From: Phycisphaerae bacterium
Lineage (GTDB): Bacteria > Planctomycetota > Phycisphaerae > Sedimentisphaerales > Anaerobacaceae
Reading direction: 5' to 3'
Assembly (NCBI GenBank): GCA_030604525.1
Contig: JAUVVQ010000020.1
Location: forward strand, 1 to 38,701
DNA length: 38,701 nucleotides
A program made the translations under genes and the position numbers. Below the pieces are notes generated by a model. That model was not told where the DNA came from, made no database searches, and saw only the letters and a list, made by a program, of their open reading frames with translations. How positions within the stretch are numbered: position 1 is the stretch's first letter; every line of letters begins with the position of its first letter. This document shows, one piece after another, positions 8,354-15,446 of this stretch.

Positions 8354-8378
8354 CCGAACAAAAACCCTGAAAGTTCGG
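8354..8378. promoter_or_regulatory. Inverted repeat between lexA and bioY
   Basis: CCGAAC (8354-8359) and GTTCGG (8373-8378) form a perfect 6-bp inverted repeat with 13 bases between the arms. A related GTTC-AC-GAAC sits at 8502-8511, 35 bases before bioY and followed by a run of T. Half-sites CGAAC/GTTC resemble those of Gram-positive LexA boxes, but the spacing is wrong. It could be an operator for either divergent gene; this is conjecture. Confidence 0.25.
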
Positions 8379-8545
8379 AAAAATTTCCCGGCCTTGATTT
8401 TCTTTTTTGACAGGCAGAATAATATAGGACGTTTGCCGGAATATTTTTTTAAATAATTGGTGATTGATTATTTTTGGTTTTTAGAATAGGATTTCATTCC
8501 GGTTCACGAACGGTTTTTTTCAGATGAAACTGAAGGAGTTAGAAG

Positions 8546-9154
8546 GTGTACTTAACATTAGCAGATGTATTGCTTCCAGGTATAAGAAGGCATTCTGTGG
8601 TTTATGACTTAATTTTGGTTCTGGGTGGTTCTTTGCTGATAGCTTTTTTGGCCCGGATTTCTTTCTGGATTGGGCCTGTGCCGATTACGGGACAGACTTT
8701 TGGGGTTTTGATACTGGCATCGCTGTTAGGTTCAAGGCGTGGTGGTTTGGCGGTTCTTGCCTATCTGGCGGAAGGAGCCTGCGGCTTGGGAGTTTTTGCC
8801 TCAGGAAGAGCCGGCTTAGCGGTTTTTGCCGGCCCGACCGGAGGATACCTTATCGGTTTTGTATTTGCAGCACTGTTGGTTGGTTTCCTTGCTGAAAGGG
8901 GATGGGACAGAAGGCCGGGGAAAACAATCCTGATGATGGTTTTCGGTAATGTTGTGATTTACGCATTTGGTCTTCTGTGGCTTTGTGTTTTGCTTTTTGC
9001 CGGCAGATTATCTTCCGGTTCAGCGGGATTGCTGGCTGTAGGTTTATATCCTTTTATCATCGGTGACGTGTTCAAGATATTTCTTGCCGCCTTGCTGCTG
9101 CCCACAGGTTGGAAGTTAATCCCAGCAAGATTTCGTAAGGATGTAAAGATATAA
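8546..9154 (+). CDS. bioY: Biotin transporter BioY
   Basis: A 202-residue substrate-binding (S) component of an energy-coupling-factor biotin transporter. The family signature appears in 'ARISFWIGPVPITGQTFGV', 'GSRRGGLAVLAYLAEGACGL', 'FAGPTGGYLIGF' and the closing 'GDVFKIFLAALLLPTGWKL'. About six membrane spans are expected and visible. No ECF ATPase or transmembrane partner genes lie nearby, so it must share a general ECF module or act alone. The start is a GTG at 8546, with GGAG about nine bases upstream; an out-of-frame ATG at 8524 is ignored. There is no visible BirA-type operator. It ends at a shared terminator. Confidence 0.92.
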   Translation: MYLTLADVLLPGIRRHSVVYDLILVLGGSLLIAFLARISFWIGPVPITGQTFGVLILASLLGSRRGGLAVLAYLAEGACGLGVFASGRAGLAVFAGPTGGYLIGFVFAALLVGFLAERGWDRRPGKTILMMVFGNVVIYAFGLLWLCVLLFAGRLSSGSAGLLAVGLYPFIIGDVFKIFLAALLLPTGWKLIPARFRKDVKI

Positions 9155-9157
9155 AAG

Positions 9158-9191
9158 AAGACAGGCAGATTCGTTTTTTTCCGCCTGTCTT
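9158..9191. terminator. Bidirectional terminator between bioY and the coiled-coil gene
   Basis: AAGACAGGC (9158-9166) and GCCTGTCTT (9183-9191) form a perfect 9-bp stem around a T-rich loop. Read on the minus strand, the stem is followed by CTTTTATAT, a fair U-tract. It lies between two converging genes and can end transcription of both, best for the minus-strand gene. Confidence 0.6.
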
Positions 9192-9227
9192 GTTGTGCTT
9201 TAGCGGAATGCTTTGCCGGCATAGAAA

Positions 9228-10454
9228 TTATTTTCCTGATGCCTTCTTTAAGCTCTCACTTAGTTGTTTGATTTGTTCATTAAGTTCTTTTAATCCTGTT
9301 GAGTTTTGATTTTGAGTGTTTTTTAGAATTTGTTTGGTTTGTACCAATTCTTCTTTTGCTAAATTTTCTTTTGCATTTGACTGCTCGAGCTCATTTTGGG
9401 TTTCGCTTAATTTAGCTTTGGTGTTTTCCAGTTCTGCCTGGGCGGTTTCGGTTTGTTGTTTTTTATGGATAAAGTCACTGTAAATACTTTGTATGCTTGC
9501 GTAGGCCTGGTCGAGTTTGTTTTGCCGGAGCTGTGCGTCTTTATAGAACCAGATATTTGTGGATAGAGCGGCGATGAAAAATATGACGAAACAACCAGCG
9601 GCGACTTTCCAGAAGATGCCTGTTTTTGAAGATGTGGTTATGGAAGCATAGGAAGATTCTTTCGGTGTGAGCTCCTCATCGATGTCGATGGTATCTTCCA
9701 GCTCATCTGTGGTTTCCAAATCAGGTATTCTAATCGGCTCGGAATAAGTTTCCATTTTGGAAAGTTCTTTCAGATCTTCCTGCGTCAATTCTTTTGTAAC
9801 GGTTACGGGGCCGGGGGGTTCCAAGTCTAATTCTTCAAAGATGTCTTCTTGTTTTTCCTGGTTTTTAAACTGCGGCTGAAGTTGTTCTTCCGGCTCATTT
9901 TTTAAGAAAGTATTATCCTGTATTGTTTCAAGGAAATCCTTTTCGATTTGCTCATCGGTCTTCTCTAATGCCTGTGGTTTGTCCTGAGTTATTAGCTGTT
10001 CGGTTTTTTCATTTTCATTTATGGCCGGCTCGTTCGAGCGTGTTTCTGTTCTGTTGTTTCGTTTGAATATTTTTTCGAGCCAGTCAACGAAACGATTGAA
10101 TACGGTATCGTGTTTTTCAACCTGTTCTCCAGGTTGCGATTCATTCTGTTGTCGAAGGCCTGTCTCTTTTGGTGATTCGGTTCGTGCCGGTGTATAATGC
10201 GATACAGTATCTTCGTTCTGCTGGTCGGCAGCAATTCTATAGGGGCTAAGCGGAGTATCTACGACAAAGGTTTTTCCCTGGAATTTTCTTAATTGTATAA
10301 CACCGAGTTTTGCGCGTTTAGTAATGTCGCTTTCGGAAGTGCCTTTTTTCCCAGCGTATCTGTTCAGTGGTATAAGAGACCTTTTCACCTGAAGGAGATG
10401 CTCATTTTCGGCTGAGATTGTATTGTTTGTTTTTTGTTTGGTTATTGTGTTCAT
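9228..10454 (-). CDS. HTH-transmembrane-coiled-coil protein of unknown function
   Basis: A 408-residue protein with an unusual order of parts. Residues about 25-70 ('LIPLNRYAGKKGTSESDITK', then 'RAKLGVIQLRKFQGKTFVVD') look like a MerR/excisionase-type helix-turn-helix. Residues about 75-280 are acidic, proline/glutamate/threonine-rich and probably disordered. A single membrane span lies at about 281-304 ('AAGCFVIFFIAALSTNIWFY'), and the last 100 residues form a strong coiled coil. The DNA-binding end would be cytoplasmic and the coiled coil exported, suggesting a membrane-linked regulator or chromosome tether; that is inference. No family recognised. GAGAGG precedes the ATG. It is 164 bases downstream of nnrD on the same strand; that gap shows nothing clear except AGTCT/AGACT arms around 10529-10547. 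Confidence 0.7.
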   Translation of the reverse strand: MNTITKQKTNNTISAENEHLLQVKRSLIPLNRYAGKKGTSESDITKRAKLGVIQLRKFQGKTFVVDTPLSPYRIAADQQNEDTVSHYTPARTESPKETGLRQQNESQPGEQVEKHDTVFNRFVDWLEKIFKRNNRTETRSNEPAINENEKTEQLITQDKPQALEKTDEQIEKDFLETIQDNTFLKNEPEEQLQPQFKNQEKQEDIFEELDLEPPGPVTVTKELTQEDLKELSKMETYSEPIRIPDLETTDELEDTIDIDEELTPKESSYASITTSSKTGIFWKVAAGCFVIFFIAALSTNIWFYKDAQLRQNKLDQAYASIQSIYSDFIHKKQQTETAQAELENTKAKLSETQNELEQSNAKENLAKEELVQTKQILKNTQNQNSTGLKELNEQIKQLSESLKKASGK

Positions 10455-10618
10455 ATTTTACCTCTCAGATTTTAGTTAACAATTTGTAAATAGTAATTTC
10501 GGCTTTTTATAACAATTTTCTTAAATAAGTCTGTTATAATTAGACTATTTTGGGGATTGAAAGCGTATATCAGTATTGAAAACAGGGACGGAGAGGGTGA
10601 GTTCAGCAGAGCAGATGT

Positions 10619-11494
10619 TTATCTGTTTTTCATAAAGGCTGCCGGCAGGGCATTTAAGATGTCGGTTGCCATAAGTGAGATTTGTCCTGATTTTTCGGCG
10701 GCGATGTCCCCAGCCAGGCCGTGAATGTAAACTCCGAGAACCGCCGCATCGAAGCTTGAGAGTTTTTGACCTGTAAGCGCCGTGATAACACCGGTCAATG
10801 TGTCACCTGCCCCGGCGGTCGCCATACCGGGATTGCCGGTTGTGTTCACGTAAAGCTTCTTTGAATCGGTGACAACCGTGCCCGCTCCTTTGAGGACGAT
10901 TGTTGATTTTGTCAGTTGTGCTAATTTAACTGCCTGTGTTTTGCGTTCTGCGGGTATTTTGTCTCTGCTTACGGCTTTCCAGAGTCTTTTAAACTCACCC
11001 GGATGGGGAGTCAGTATTATGCGGGCCTCTGTTTTTTGCGGAAAATCGGGCATTCGCGCCAGATTGTTGAGCCCGTCGCCGTCAATAATAAGCCGAAGCC
11101 CTTTTTGTTTTATGAGGGTTTCAATAATGTATTGCAGCCCCTTGGAGATGCCCAGACCCGGTCCGATGGCAAGGCAGTCATTTTCCTCTGCGATGTCCAG
11201 GATTTTGTTAATCGCTTTGTTTGATACTCGACCGGCTTTGTCTTCCGGCAAAGGTATAGTGGTGTAAGACGGCTCCAAAGAAGCCACTATCGGCAGGGTG
11301 GATTCGGATGTTGCTATCCGGACGAGTCCTGCGCCGGCTCTTAATGCCGCCTTTCCTGCAAGAGCAGCGGCGCCGGTCATACCGAGACTGCCGGCAATGA
11401 TGCAGACCTTGCCGAATGTCCCCTTATGGCCGTCTTCGGGGCGAGGTTGTAATCTTGGTATTTTTTCGATTTTCTTAACTTCTGATTTCGTCAT
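10619..11494 (-). CDS. nnrD: ADP/ATP-dependent NAD(P)H-hydrate dehydratase
   Basis: A 291-residue ribokinase-like enzyme, the C-terminal half of E. coli YjeF, which repairs hydrated NADH and NADPH. Marks are 'HKGTFGKVCIIAGSLGMTGA' near the N-terminus, 'CLAIGPGLG' in the middle and the nucleotide/catalytic segment 'GNPGMATAGAGDTLTGVI' near residue 216-233, with the catalytic Asp in AGDTL. The epimerase domain (NnrE, YjeF N-terminal) is not fused to it and is not seen in the window. It starts five bases after the end of larB, so the two are surely co-transcribed. Length is normal for the stand-alone form. Confidence 0.93.
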   Translation of the reverse strand: MTKSEVKKIEKIPRLQPRPEDGHKGTFGKVCIIAGSLGMTGAAALAGKAALRAGAGLVRIATSESTLPIVASLEPSYTTIPLPEDKAGRVSNKAINKILDIAEENDCLAIGPGLGISKGLQYIIETLIKQKGLRLIIDGDGLNNLARMPDFPQKTEARIILTPHPGEFKRLWKAVSRDKIPAERKTQAVKLAQLTKSTIVLKGAGTVVTDSKKLYVNTTGNPGMATAGAGDTLTGVITALTGQKLSSFDAAVLGVYIHGLAGDIAAEKSGQISLMATDILNALPAAFMKNR

Positions 11495-11499
11495 CTGTA

Positions 11500-12267
11500 T
11501 TATCTGTTTGCTTCAATTTTTTTGTTAATCATACTTGCGGTAACAGCGGCGGAGAAGCCGTTGTCGATATTTACCACGGTTATGCCGCCGGCGCAACTGT
11601 TGAGCATAGTTAACAGGGCTGCGAAACCTCTCAGGGCGGTGCCGTAACCGACACTTGTCGGAACGCCTATCACCGGACAGGATACCAGACCGCCGACGAC
11701 ACCCGCCAGGGCGCCTTCCATTCCCGCCACCACTATAATTACATTTGCCTTTTGGAGTTTATCGAGCTGCTGCAGCAGTCGATGCAGTCCGGCCACTCCA
11801 ACGTCGGAGATTATCTCGGTTCGCTGGCCCATAATTTCCGCCGTTACTTTGGCTTCCTGGGCAACAGGTAAATCAGCCGTGCCCGCTGTAACGATGGGGA
11901 TAACGGATTTCGAAGGTTCAAACTCTTTTTGCCGGAGGACAATCGCCCGCGCTATTTTCTCATAGCGGGCGTTCGGAAACCTTTTTGTTTTGGCCAGTTT
12001 GTTGAAGACGTTTTCCGGTGCTCTTGTTGCCAGGACGTTGTTGCCCTTCTCTGCGAGGTTGGAAAAGATTTCAATTATCTGCTCGGCAGTTTTCCCGGGA
12101 CAGTAAATAACTTCCGGGAAGCCCCGGCGGAGCTGGCGGTGATGGTCAACCTTGGCGAACCCGAGGTCTTCAAACGGCAAACGTCGCAGGTTCTCAATCG
12201 CCTCATCTACGGTAACTTCTCCTGCTTTGACCTTTTCCAGAAGTTTTTGTAACTGTTCTGAATTAAT
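11500..12267 (-). CDS. larB: LarB, nickel pincer cofactor biosynthesis, with ATT start
   Basis: A 255-residue carboxylase related to PurE. LarB carboxylates and hydrolyses nicotinic acid adenine dinucleotide in the first step toward the nickel pincer nucleotide of lactate racemase and its relatives. The N-terminal family signature 'LPFEDLGFAKVDHHR' and 'GFPEVIYCPGKT', and the PurE-like end 'GMEGALAGVVGGL', 'VPTSVGYGTALRGF' and 'LNSCAGGITVVNIDNG' with its conserved cysteine, are all present. The frame contains no ATG, GTG or TTG before the signature. A TTG at 12180 would cut off 29 conserved residues. The ATT at 12267-12265 gives I/M-NSEQLQKLLEKVKAGEV, which matches the family start, and has AAGGG eight bases upstream. 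larC, larE and larA are absent here. Confidence 0.88.
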   Translation of the reverse strand: MNSEQLQKLLEKVKAGEVTVDEAIENLRRLPFEDLGFAKVDHHRQLRRGFPEVIYCPGKTAEQIIEIFSNLAEKGNNVLATRAPENVFNKLAKTKRFPNARYEKIARAIVLRQKEFEPSKSVIPIVTAGTADLPVAQEAKVTAEIMGQRTEIISDVGVAGLHRLLQQLDKLQKANVIIVVAGMEGALAGVVGGLVSCPVIGVPTSVGYGTALRGFAALLTMLNSCAGGITVVNIDNGFSAAVTASMINKKIEANR

Positions 12268-12280
12268 TTTTTCTACCCTT
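12268..12280 (-). promoter_or_regulatory. Ribosome binding site deciding the larB ATT start
   Basis: On the minus strand AAGGG (12280-12276) is followed by the 8-base spacer TAGAAAAA and then ATT (12267-12265). No standard start codon lies in frame within range. The position agrees with where LarB proteins normally begin. Confidence 0.65.
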
Positions 12281-12344
12281 AAAATGGTTGAGACTTTTTT
12301 GCCGGCCTTACTGCATTTTTCGAGGAATTCCTGCTGAGTTCTGT

Positions 12345-13433
12345 TTAGATGCTGTTAGCTTTCGGTTCAAGCGTCAAATCAGCAAAAAGGCCTGCTTTAT
12401 ACTTATGATACGCCAACGAAGCTACCATAACGGCGTTGTCGGTGCAATATTCTTTTGGAGCGACGAGCAATTTTTTGGGTGGTTGGCTCGAATCGCACAT
12501 TTGTCTCAGGGTCTCTCTAAGCCGGTTATTTGCAGCCACACCGCCGCCGAGAAGGACCGTTTTTGCGCCGATTTTGGCCGCAGCTCGTCTGGTTTTCTCG
12601 ACAAGAACATCGATAACAGCGGCCTGGAAGGATGCAGCGATATCGGCAATTTGTTTTCCCGTCATTGATTCGACCTTATTTTCGCCTTTCATATCCTGCC
12701 CTCTGCAGTGATACAGCACGGCTGTTTTTAGTCCGCTGAAGGAAAAATCCAGCGAATTCGGGCCAAGCATAGACCGCGGGAAATCGACGGCTTTGGGATT
12801 TCCTTTTTTGGCGATTTTCTCTATTCGGGGTCCGCCGGGATAAGGCAGATGCAAAATAGTTGCTACTTTGTCGAAAGCTTCGCCGGCTGCATCGTCAATT
12901 GTTGTCCCGAGAAGTTTCGGCTGCAAAGGTGATTTATAATCGAAAAGGCAGGTATGTCCGCCCGATACGATTAAGGCAACGGCGGGAAGCTGAACGGTTT
13001 TTTCACTTAGAGAAGCCGACTGCAAATGGGCGTGAAGATGGTCGATTGCGAGCAGCGGTTTCTCCCAGGCGAAGGCAAGTGTTTTAGCGGCGGTAACGCC
13101 GACGATAAGTGCGACAGTCAGTCCCGGCTGATTGGCTACGGCTACCGCATCGATTGTCTGCCGGTTAACCTTTGCCTTCTCGAGGGCTTCGGTTATAATG
13201 GTGCAGATGTTTTCTAAATGTGCACGGGAGGCGATTTCAGGGACGACTCCGCCGTATTTGGCGTGCAGTTTATCCTGCGAGGCAACGACGGATGATTTGA
13301 TAATGCTGCCGTTTGTCACCACCGCCGCCGCTGTTTCATCGCAGCTTGTCTCAATACCCAAGATGTTAATCGTCTCTTGTCGCTCGTCTCTCGTGACTCG
13401 TTTTTTATTTACAGATTTGTCTTTTGTTCGCAT
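12345..13433 (-). CDS. tsaD: tRNA N6-adenosine threonylcarbamoyltransferase TsaD
   Basis: A TsaD/Kae1/YgjD protein that transfers threonylcarbamoyl to A37 of ANN-decoding tRNAs. The core begins 'ILGIETSCDETAAAVV'. The metal-binding HxxxH is in 'AIDHLHAHLQSA', and 'SGGHTCLF', 'DDAAGEAFDK', 'LLGGGVAANNRLR' and the closing 'CTDNAVMVASLAYHKYKAG' follow in order. From the ATG at 13433 the protein has 362 residues, with about 24 charged residues before the core. That extension is encoded by simple-repeat DNA and has no ribosome site, so the real start may be the TTG at 13361, giving 338 residues. Partners TsaB, TsaC and TsaE are not in the window. It lies between DUF362 and larB in one run. Confidence 0.94.
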   Translation of the reverse strand: MRTKDKSVNKKRVTRDERQETINILGIETSCDETAAAVVTNGSIIKSSVVASQDKLHAKYGGVVPEIASRAHLENICTIITEALEKAKVNRQTIDAVAVANQPGLTVALIVGVTAAKTLAFAWEKPLLAIDHLHAHLQSASLSEKTVQLPAVALIVSGGHTCLFDYKSPLQPKLLGTTIDDAAGEAFDKVATILHLPYPGGPRIEKIAKKGNPKAVDFPRSMLGPNSLDFSFSGLKTAVLYHCRGQDMKGENKVESMTGKQIADIAASFQAAVIDVLVEKTRRAAAKIGAKTVLLGGGVAANNRLRETLRQMCDSSQPPKKLLVAPKEYCTDNAVMVASLAYHKYKAGLFADLTLEPKANSI

Positions 13434-13485
13434 AAACGGATATTAGCGAAATGAAAGCTAAAAGTAAAGCATTAGCCACAGAAAC

Positions 13486-13510
13486 GCGAAAGGAGAAGCG
13501 CGAAAGGAGA
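13486..13510. repeat. Short direct repeat between DUF362 and tsaD
   Basis: GCGAAAGGAGA occurs at 13486-13496 and again at 13500-13510, a 14-base period. It is close to another simple repeat, the alternating gagtcacgagagacgagcga (minus strand) at about 13375-13410, inside the presumed tsaD start. Both look like scattered intergenic repeats. Confidence 0.5.
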
Positions 13511-13511
13511 T

Positions 13512-14474
13512 TTAAGTTTTGTTTTTGACGGTTGATTTTGCCAGGAGGAAGATTTGTTTTGCGATGCTTTTGCAGACGTGGGGCAGGGAGAATCTTACGG
13601 GTATTTGCGGCGGGATTACGAAGTCGGTGCATATATATTCATTTATATTGTCGCCTTCGATGCTTATATTATTTAAATCGCAGCAGCCGAACCGCATCTT
13701 TTTTGCCGCCTTAATAATAGGAACTTCCATCGGGGCAAGATTAATTAACTTTGCACAGACGGTCTCACAGGCGATAGGGTCGATAGAGCTGAGAATGACC
13801 CCAAGCGGTCTGGGGTTGCCGTTGATGGGGCCGGGGCCTTCCATCGCCGTAACTGCATCGACTATCGTCAATGAAGGATTCAAAAACTTATATATCTCTA
13901 TCAGGAATTCTGCAAAGCTCTCTTTTGTTTTTCCTTTTGCAAAGTGCCAGTAGGCCTTTTGTTTGCCGGTAACGGTTCCGAACATATTTTTTACTGCAAA
14001 GGTTGCGACCATCTGCCGGTGTGTTTTGAGCTTGGCTAAACTTATGATGACATCTGCGTCGAGCGCAAGTGAGCTTACTGAAACTTTTGTGTTTCCAATG
14101 AGAATTTTCCGGGGACTGTCGAGCTGTTTAACGGGGACACCAAGTTTTCTTAGTGGTTTATCGAGTTTTAATTTTTTTACGCAATTAAGACTATTTAACC
14201 AGGCGGGCGAGTCGGCGACGAATGGTTTAGCACCGAAGTCGAGCAGGAGCTTGGCTGTTTCAATGATTACCGCAGGGTCAGTTTGGGCGGCATTTCGGCG
14301 CGATTTAGGAGCTATAAAGTTTGGCTTCAGAAGGACCCTATCGGAGGGTTTGACGAATTTTCCCAGTCCTGCGAGCAATTCGAAGTGTCTTTGCAGTGCC
14401 GCGGATACATTTGCAGAGGAATAATCGCAGCATCCGGTCAGGACTACCTTGGAATGCTTTTGCTGTTTGCTCAA
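13512..14474 (-). CDS. DUF362-domain protein
   Basis: A 320-residue DUF362 protein. The domain is recognised from 'RVLLKPNFIAPKSRRNAAQT', 'VIIETAKLLLDFGAKPFVAD', 'VIISLAKLKTHRQMVATFAV' followed by KNMFGTVTGK, and 'VDAVTAMEGPGPINGNPRPL'. DUF362 proteins are often fused to ferredoxin domains; here there is no CxxCxxC cluster motif, so this is the short form. The reaction is unknown. The frame is open to a TTG at 14492, but the TTG at 14474 is chosen: AGGAG sits seven bases upstream, and its TTGA overlaps the TGA stop of the preceding lipoprotein gene, a classic coupling arrangement. Followed by tsaD after 78 bases of repeat-containing DNA. Confidence 0.85.
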   Translation of the reverse strand: MSKQQKHSKVVLTGCCDYSSANVSAALQRHFELLAGLGKFVKPSDRVLLKPNFIAPKSRRNAAQTDPAVIIETAKLLLDFGAKPFVADSPAWLNSLNCVKKLKLDKPLRKLGVPVKQLDSPRKILIGNTKVSVSSLALDADVIISLAKLKTHRQMVATFAVKNMFGTVTGKQKAYWHFAKGKTKESFAEFLIEIYKFLNPSLTIVDAVTAMEGPGPINGNPRPLGVILSSIDPIACETVCAKLINLAPMEVPIIKAAKKMRFGCCDLNNISIEGDNINEYICTDFVIPPQIPVRFSLPHVCKSIAKQIFLLAKSTVKNKT

Positions 14475-14486
14475 AAATTGACTCCT
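14471..14486 (-). promoter_or_regulatory. TTGA stop/start overlap with internal ribosome site
   Basis: AGGAG (14486-14482, minus strand) lies within the last codons of the lipoprotein gene, seven bases before TTG (14474-14472). The TGA stop of the lipoprotein gene is 14473-14471. Translation of DUF362 should therefore depend on translation of the lipoprotein. Confidence 0.65.
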
Positions 14487-15280
14487 GCGCAAAGAATGAT
14501 ATAGATTCTTATGATTGGTTCGGGTTTTTCTCTGCAGAAGAACAAGCTGTTGAGCGTTGTTTTTTCGATGTCGAATTTTTCAGTTCCGAGCAGGAGGAAA
14601 TCTCCCGGCCTTGCCGTCAGTTCAAATCCTGCGGATTGAAAGAGTACTTCATTTTCCTGTTCTTGTTTTTTCTCCGATTGCATCAGAGTTATCATCTGAG
14701 GCGGAACGGATAGCGGCGTAATTTCAAGCTCACAGATTCCCGTTGAATATAGGATTTTTTTGGTTTTTATTCTGAACCCAATCATTCCCGGGCCTATGGT
14801 TGCGCCGGCCATTGTGCCGTCGAGCGTAACGTAAAAAACATTCTTTTCTCCCGGTAACATATCTATGCTGATATCTTCGCTTTGATTTTCTGAAATAAAA
14901 ACGGAAGTTTTATTTTTCAAATCCGCCTTAGCTTTTCGCAGTTGGTTTTCAAGCTCATCCCATTTTTTAATATCCCCTCGTCCGAGCAGAAACGAATTAG
15001 CTCGAAAGGATTCGGGATTATTAAAACTGATGTTTTTTTTCTGAAAGTTTTGCCATATATCGTTCAGCATTTCGATATTATCAGCAGGCAGCTCTACGAT
15101 ATAAATCTCGAAGTTTGCTGTTTGTATGATTTCATATTTGCCTTGAGAATCTTCCGGGGGGACGGCCAAATCGGTGATTTTATATTTTCCCCATAAAGGT
15201 TTTTCCTGTTGCGACGATTTACACCCTGTCAGTGTCACCAAAATGCATATAACTGCTGTTATTGTTACCTTTTGCGTCAT
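14471..15280 (-). CDS. Hypothetical lipoprotein
   Basis: A 269-residue protein with a lipoprotein signal peptide: a hydrophobic stretch and the lipobox LTGC, Cys at about residue 20. The mature part begins with a charged Ser/Gln/Glu linker and is mixed alpha/beta in appearance, with 'QTANFEIYIVELPADNIEML' and a strand-rich second half ('NVFYVTLDGTMAGATIGPGM'). No family was recognised. It is translationally coupled to DUF362 and heads a run that continues through tsaD, larB and nnrD. Its start is divergent from that of the CoA activase, 166 bases away. No clear ribosome site precedes the ATG. Confidence 0.7.
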   Translation of the reverse strand: MTQKVTITAVICILVTLTGCKSSQQEKPLWGKYKITDLAVPPEDSQGKYEIIQTANFEIYIVELPADNIEMLNDIWQNFQKKNISFNNPESFRANSFLLGRGDIKKWDELENQLRKAKADLKNKTSVFISENQSEDISIDMLPGEKNVFYVTLDGTMAGATIGPGMIGFRIKTKKILYSTGICELEITPLSVPPQMITLMQSEKKQEQENEVLFQSAGFELTARPGDFLLLGTEKFDIEKTTLNSLFFCREKPEPIIRIYIILCAGVNF

Positions 15281-15389
15281 AATCAGAATAGCTTATCAAT
15301 ACGCTGTTTTTTTGTCAATGTAGAGCTTGATTTGACTGCAGAGAATTTGTGCTTGAAATTTCGAACATTTTATTGTAAAAAGGATTAGC

Positions 15390-15395
15390 TATAAT
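15390..15395 (+). promoter_or_regulatory. Possible -10 element for the CoA activase gene
   Basis: TATAAT at 15390-15395 lies about 50 bases before the ATG at 15447, in the spacer between two divergent genes. No good -35 is found 16-18 bases upstream, so this is tentative. A GGAGG ribosome site lies just before the ATG. Confidence 0.3.
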
Positions 15396-15446
15396 AAAAT
15401 GCCGAGATATATAAGAAGAGCCGGGTTAAATTGTCGGAGGTAAAAT

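Noticed and set aside
8407-8425. TTGACA and TAATAT near 8407-8425 as a bioY promoter
   Set aside because: Only seven bases separate the two boxes, too few for sigma-70.
11500-12180. larB starting at the TTG at 12180
   Set aside because: It removes 29 residues that match the LarB N-terminus and has no ribosome site; ATT at 12267 fits better.
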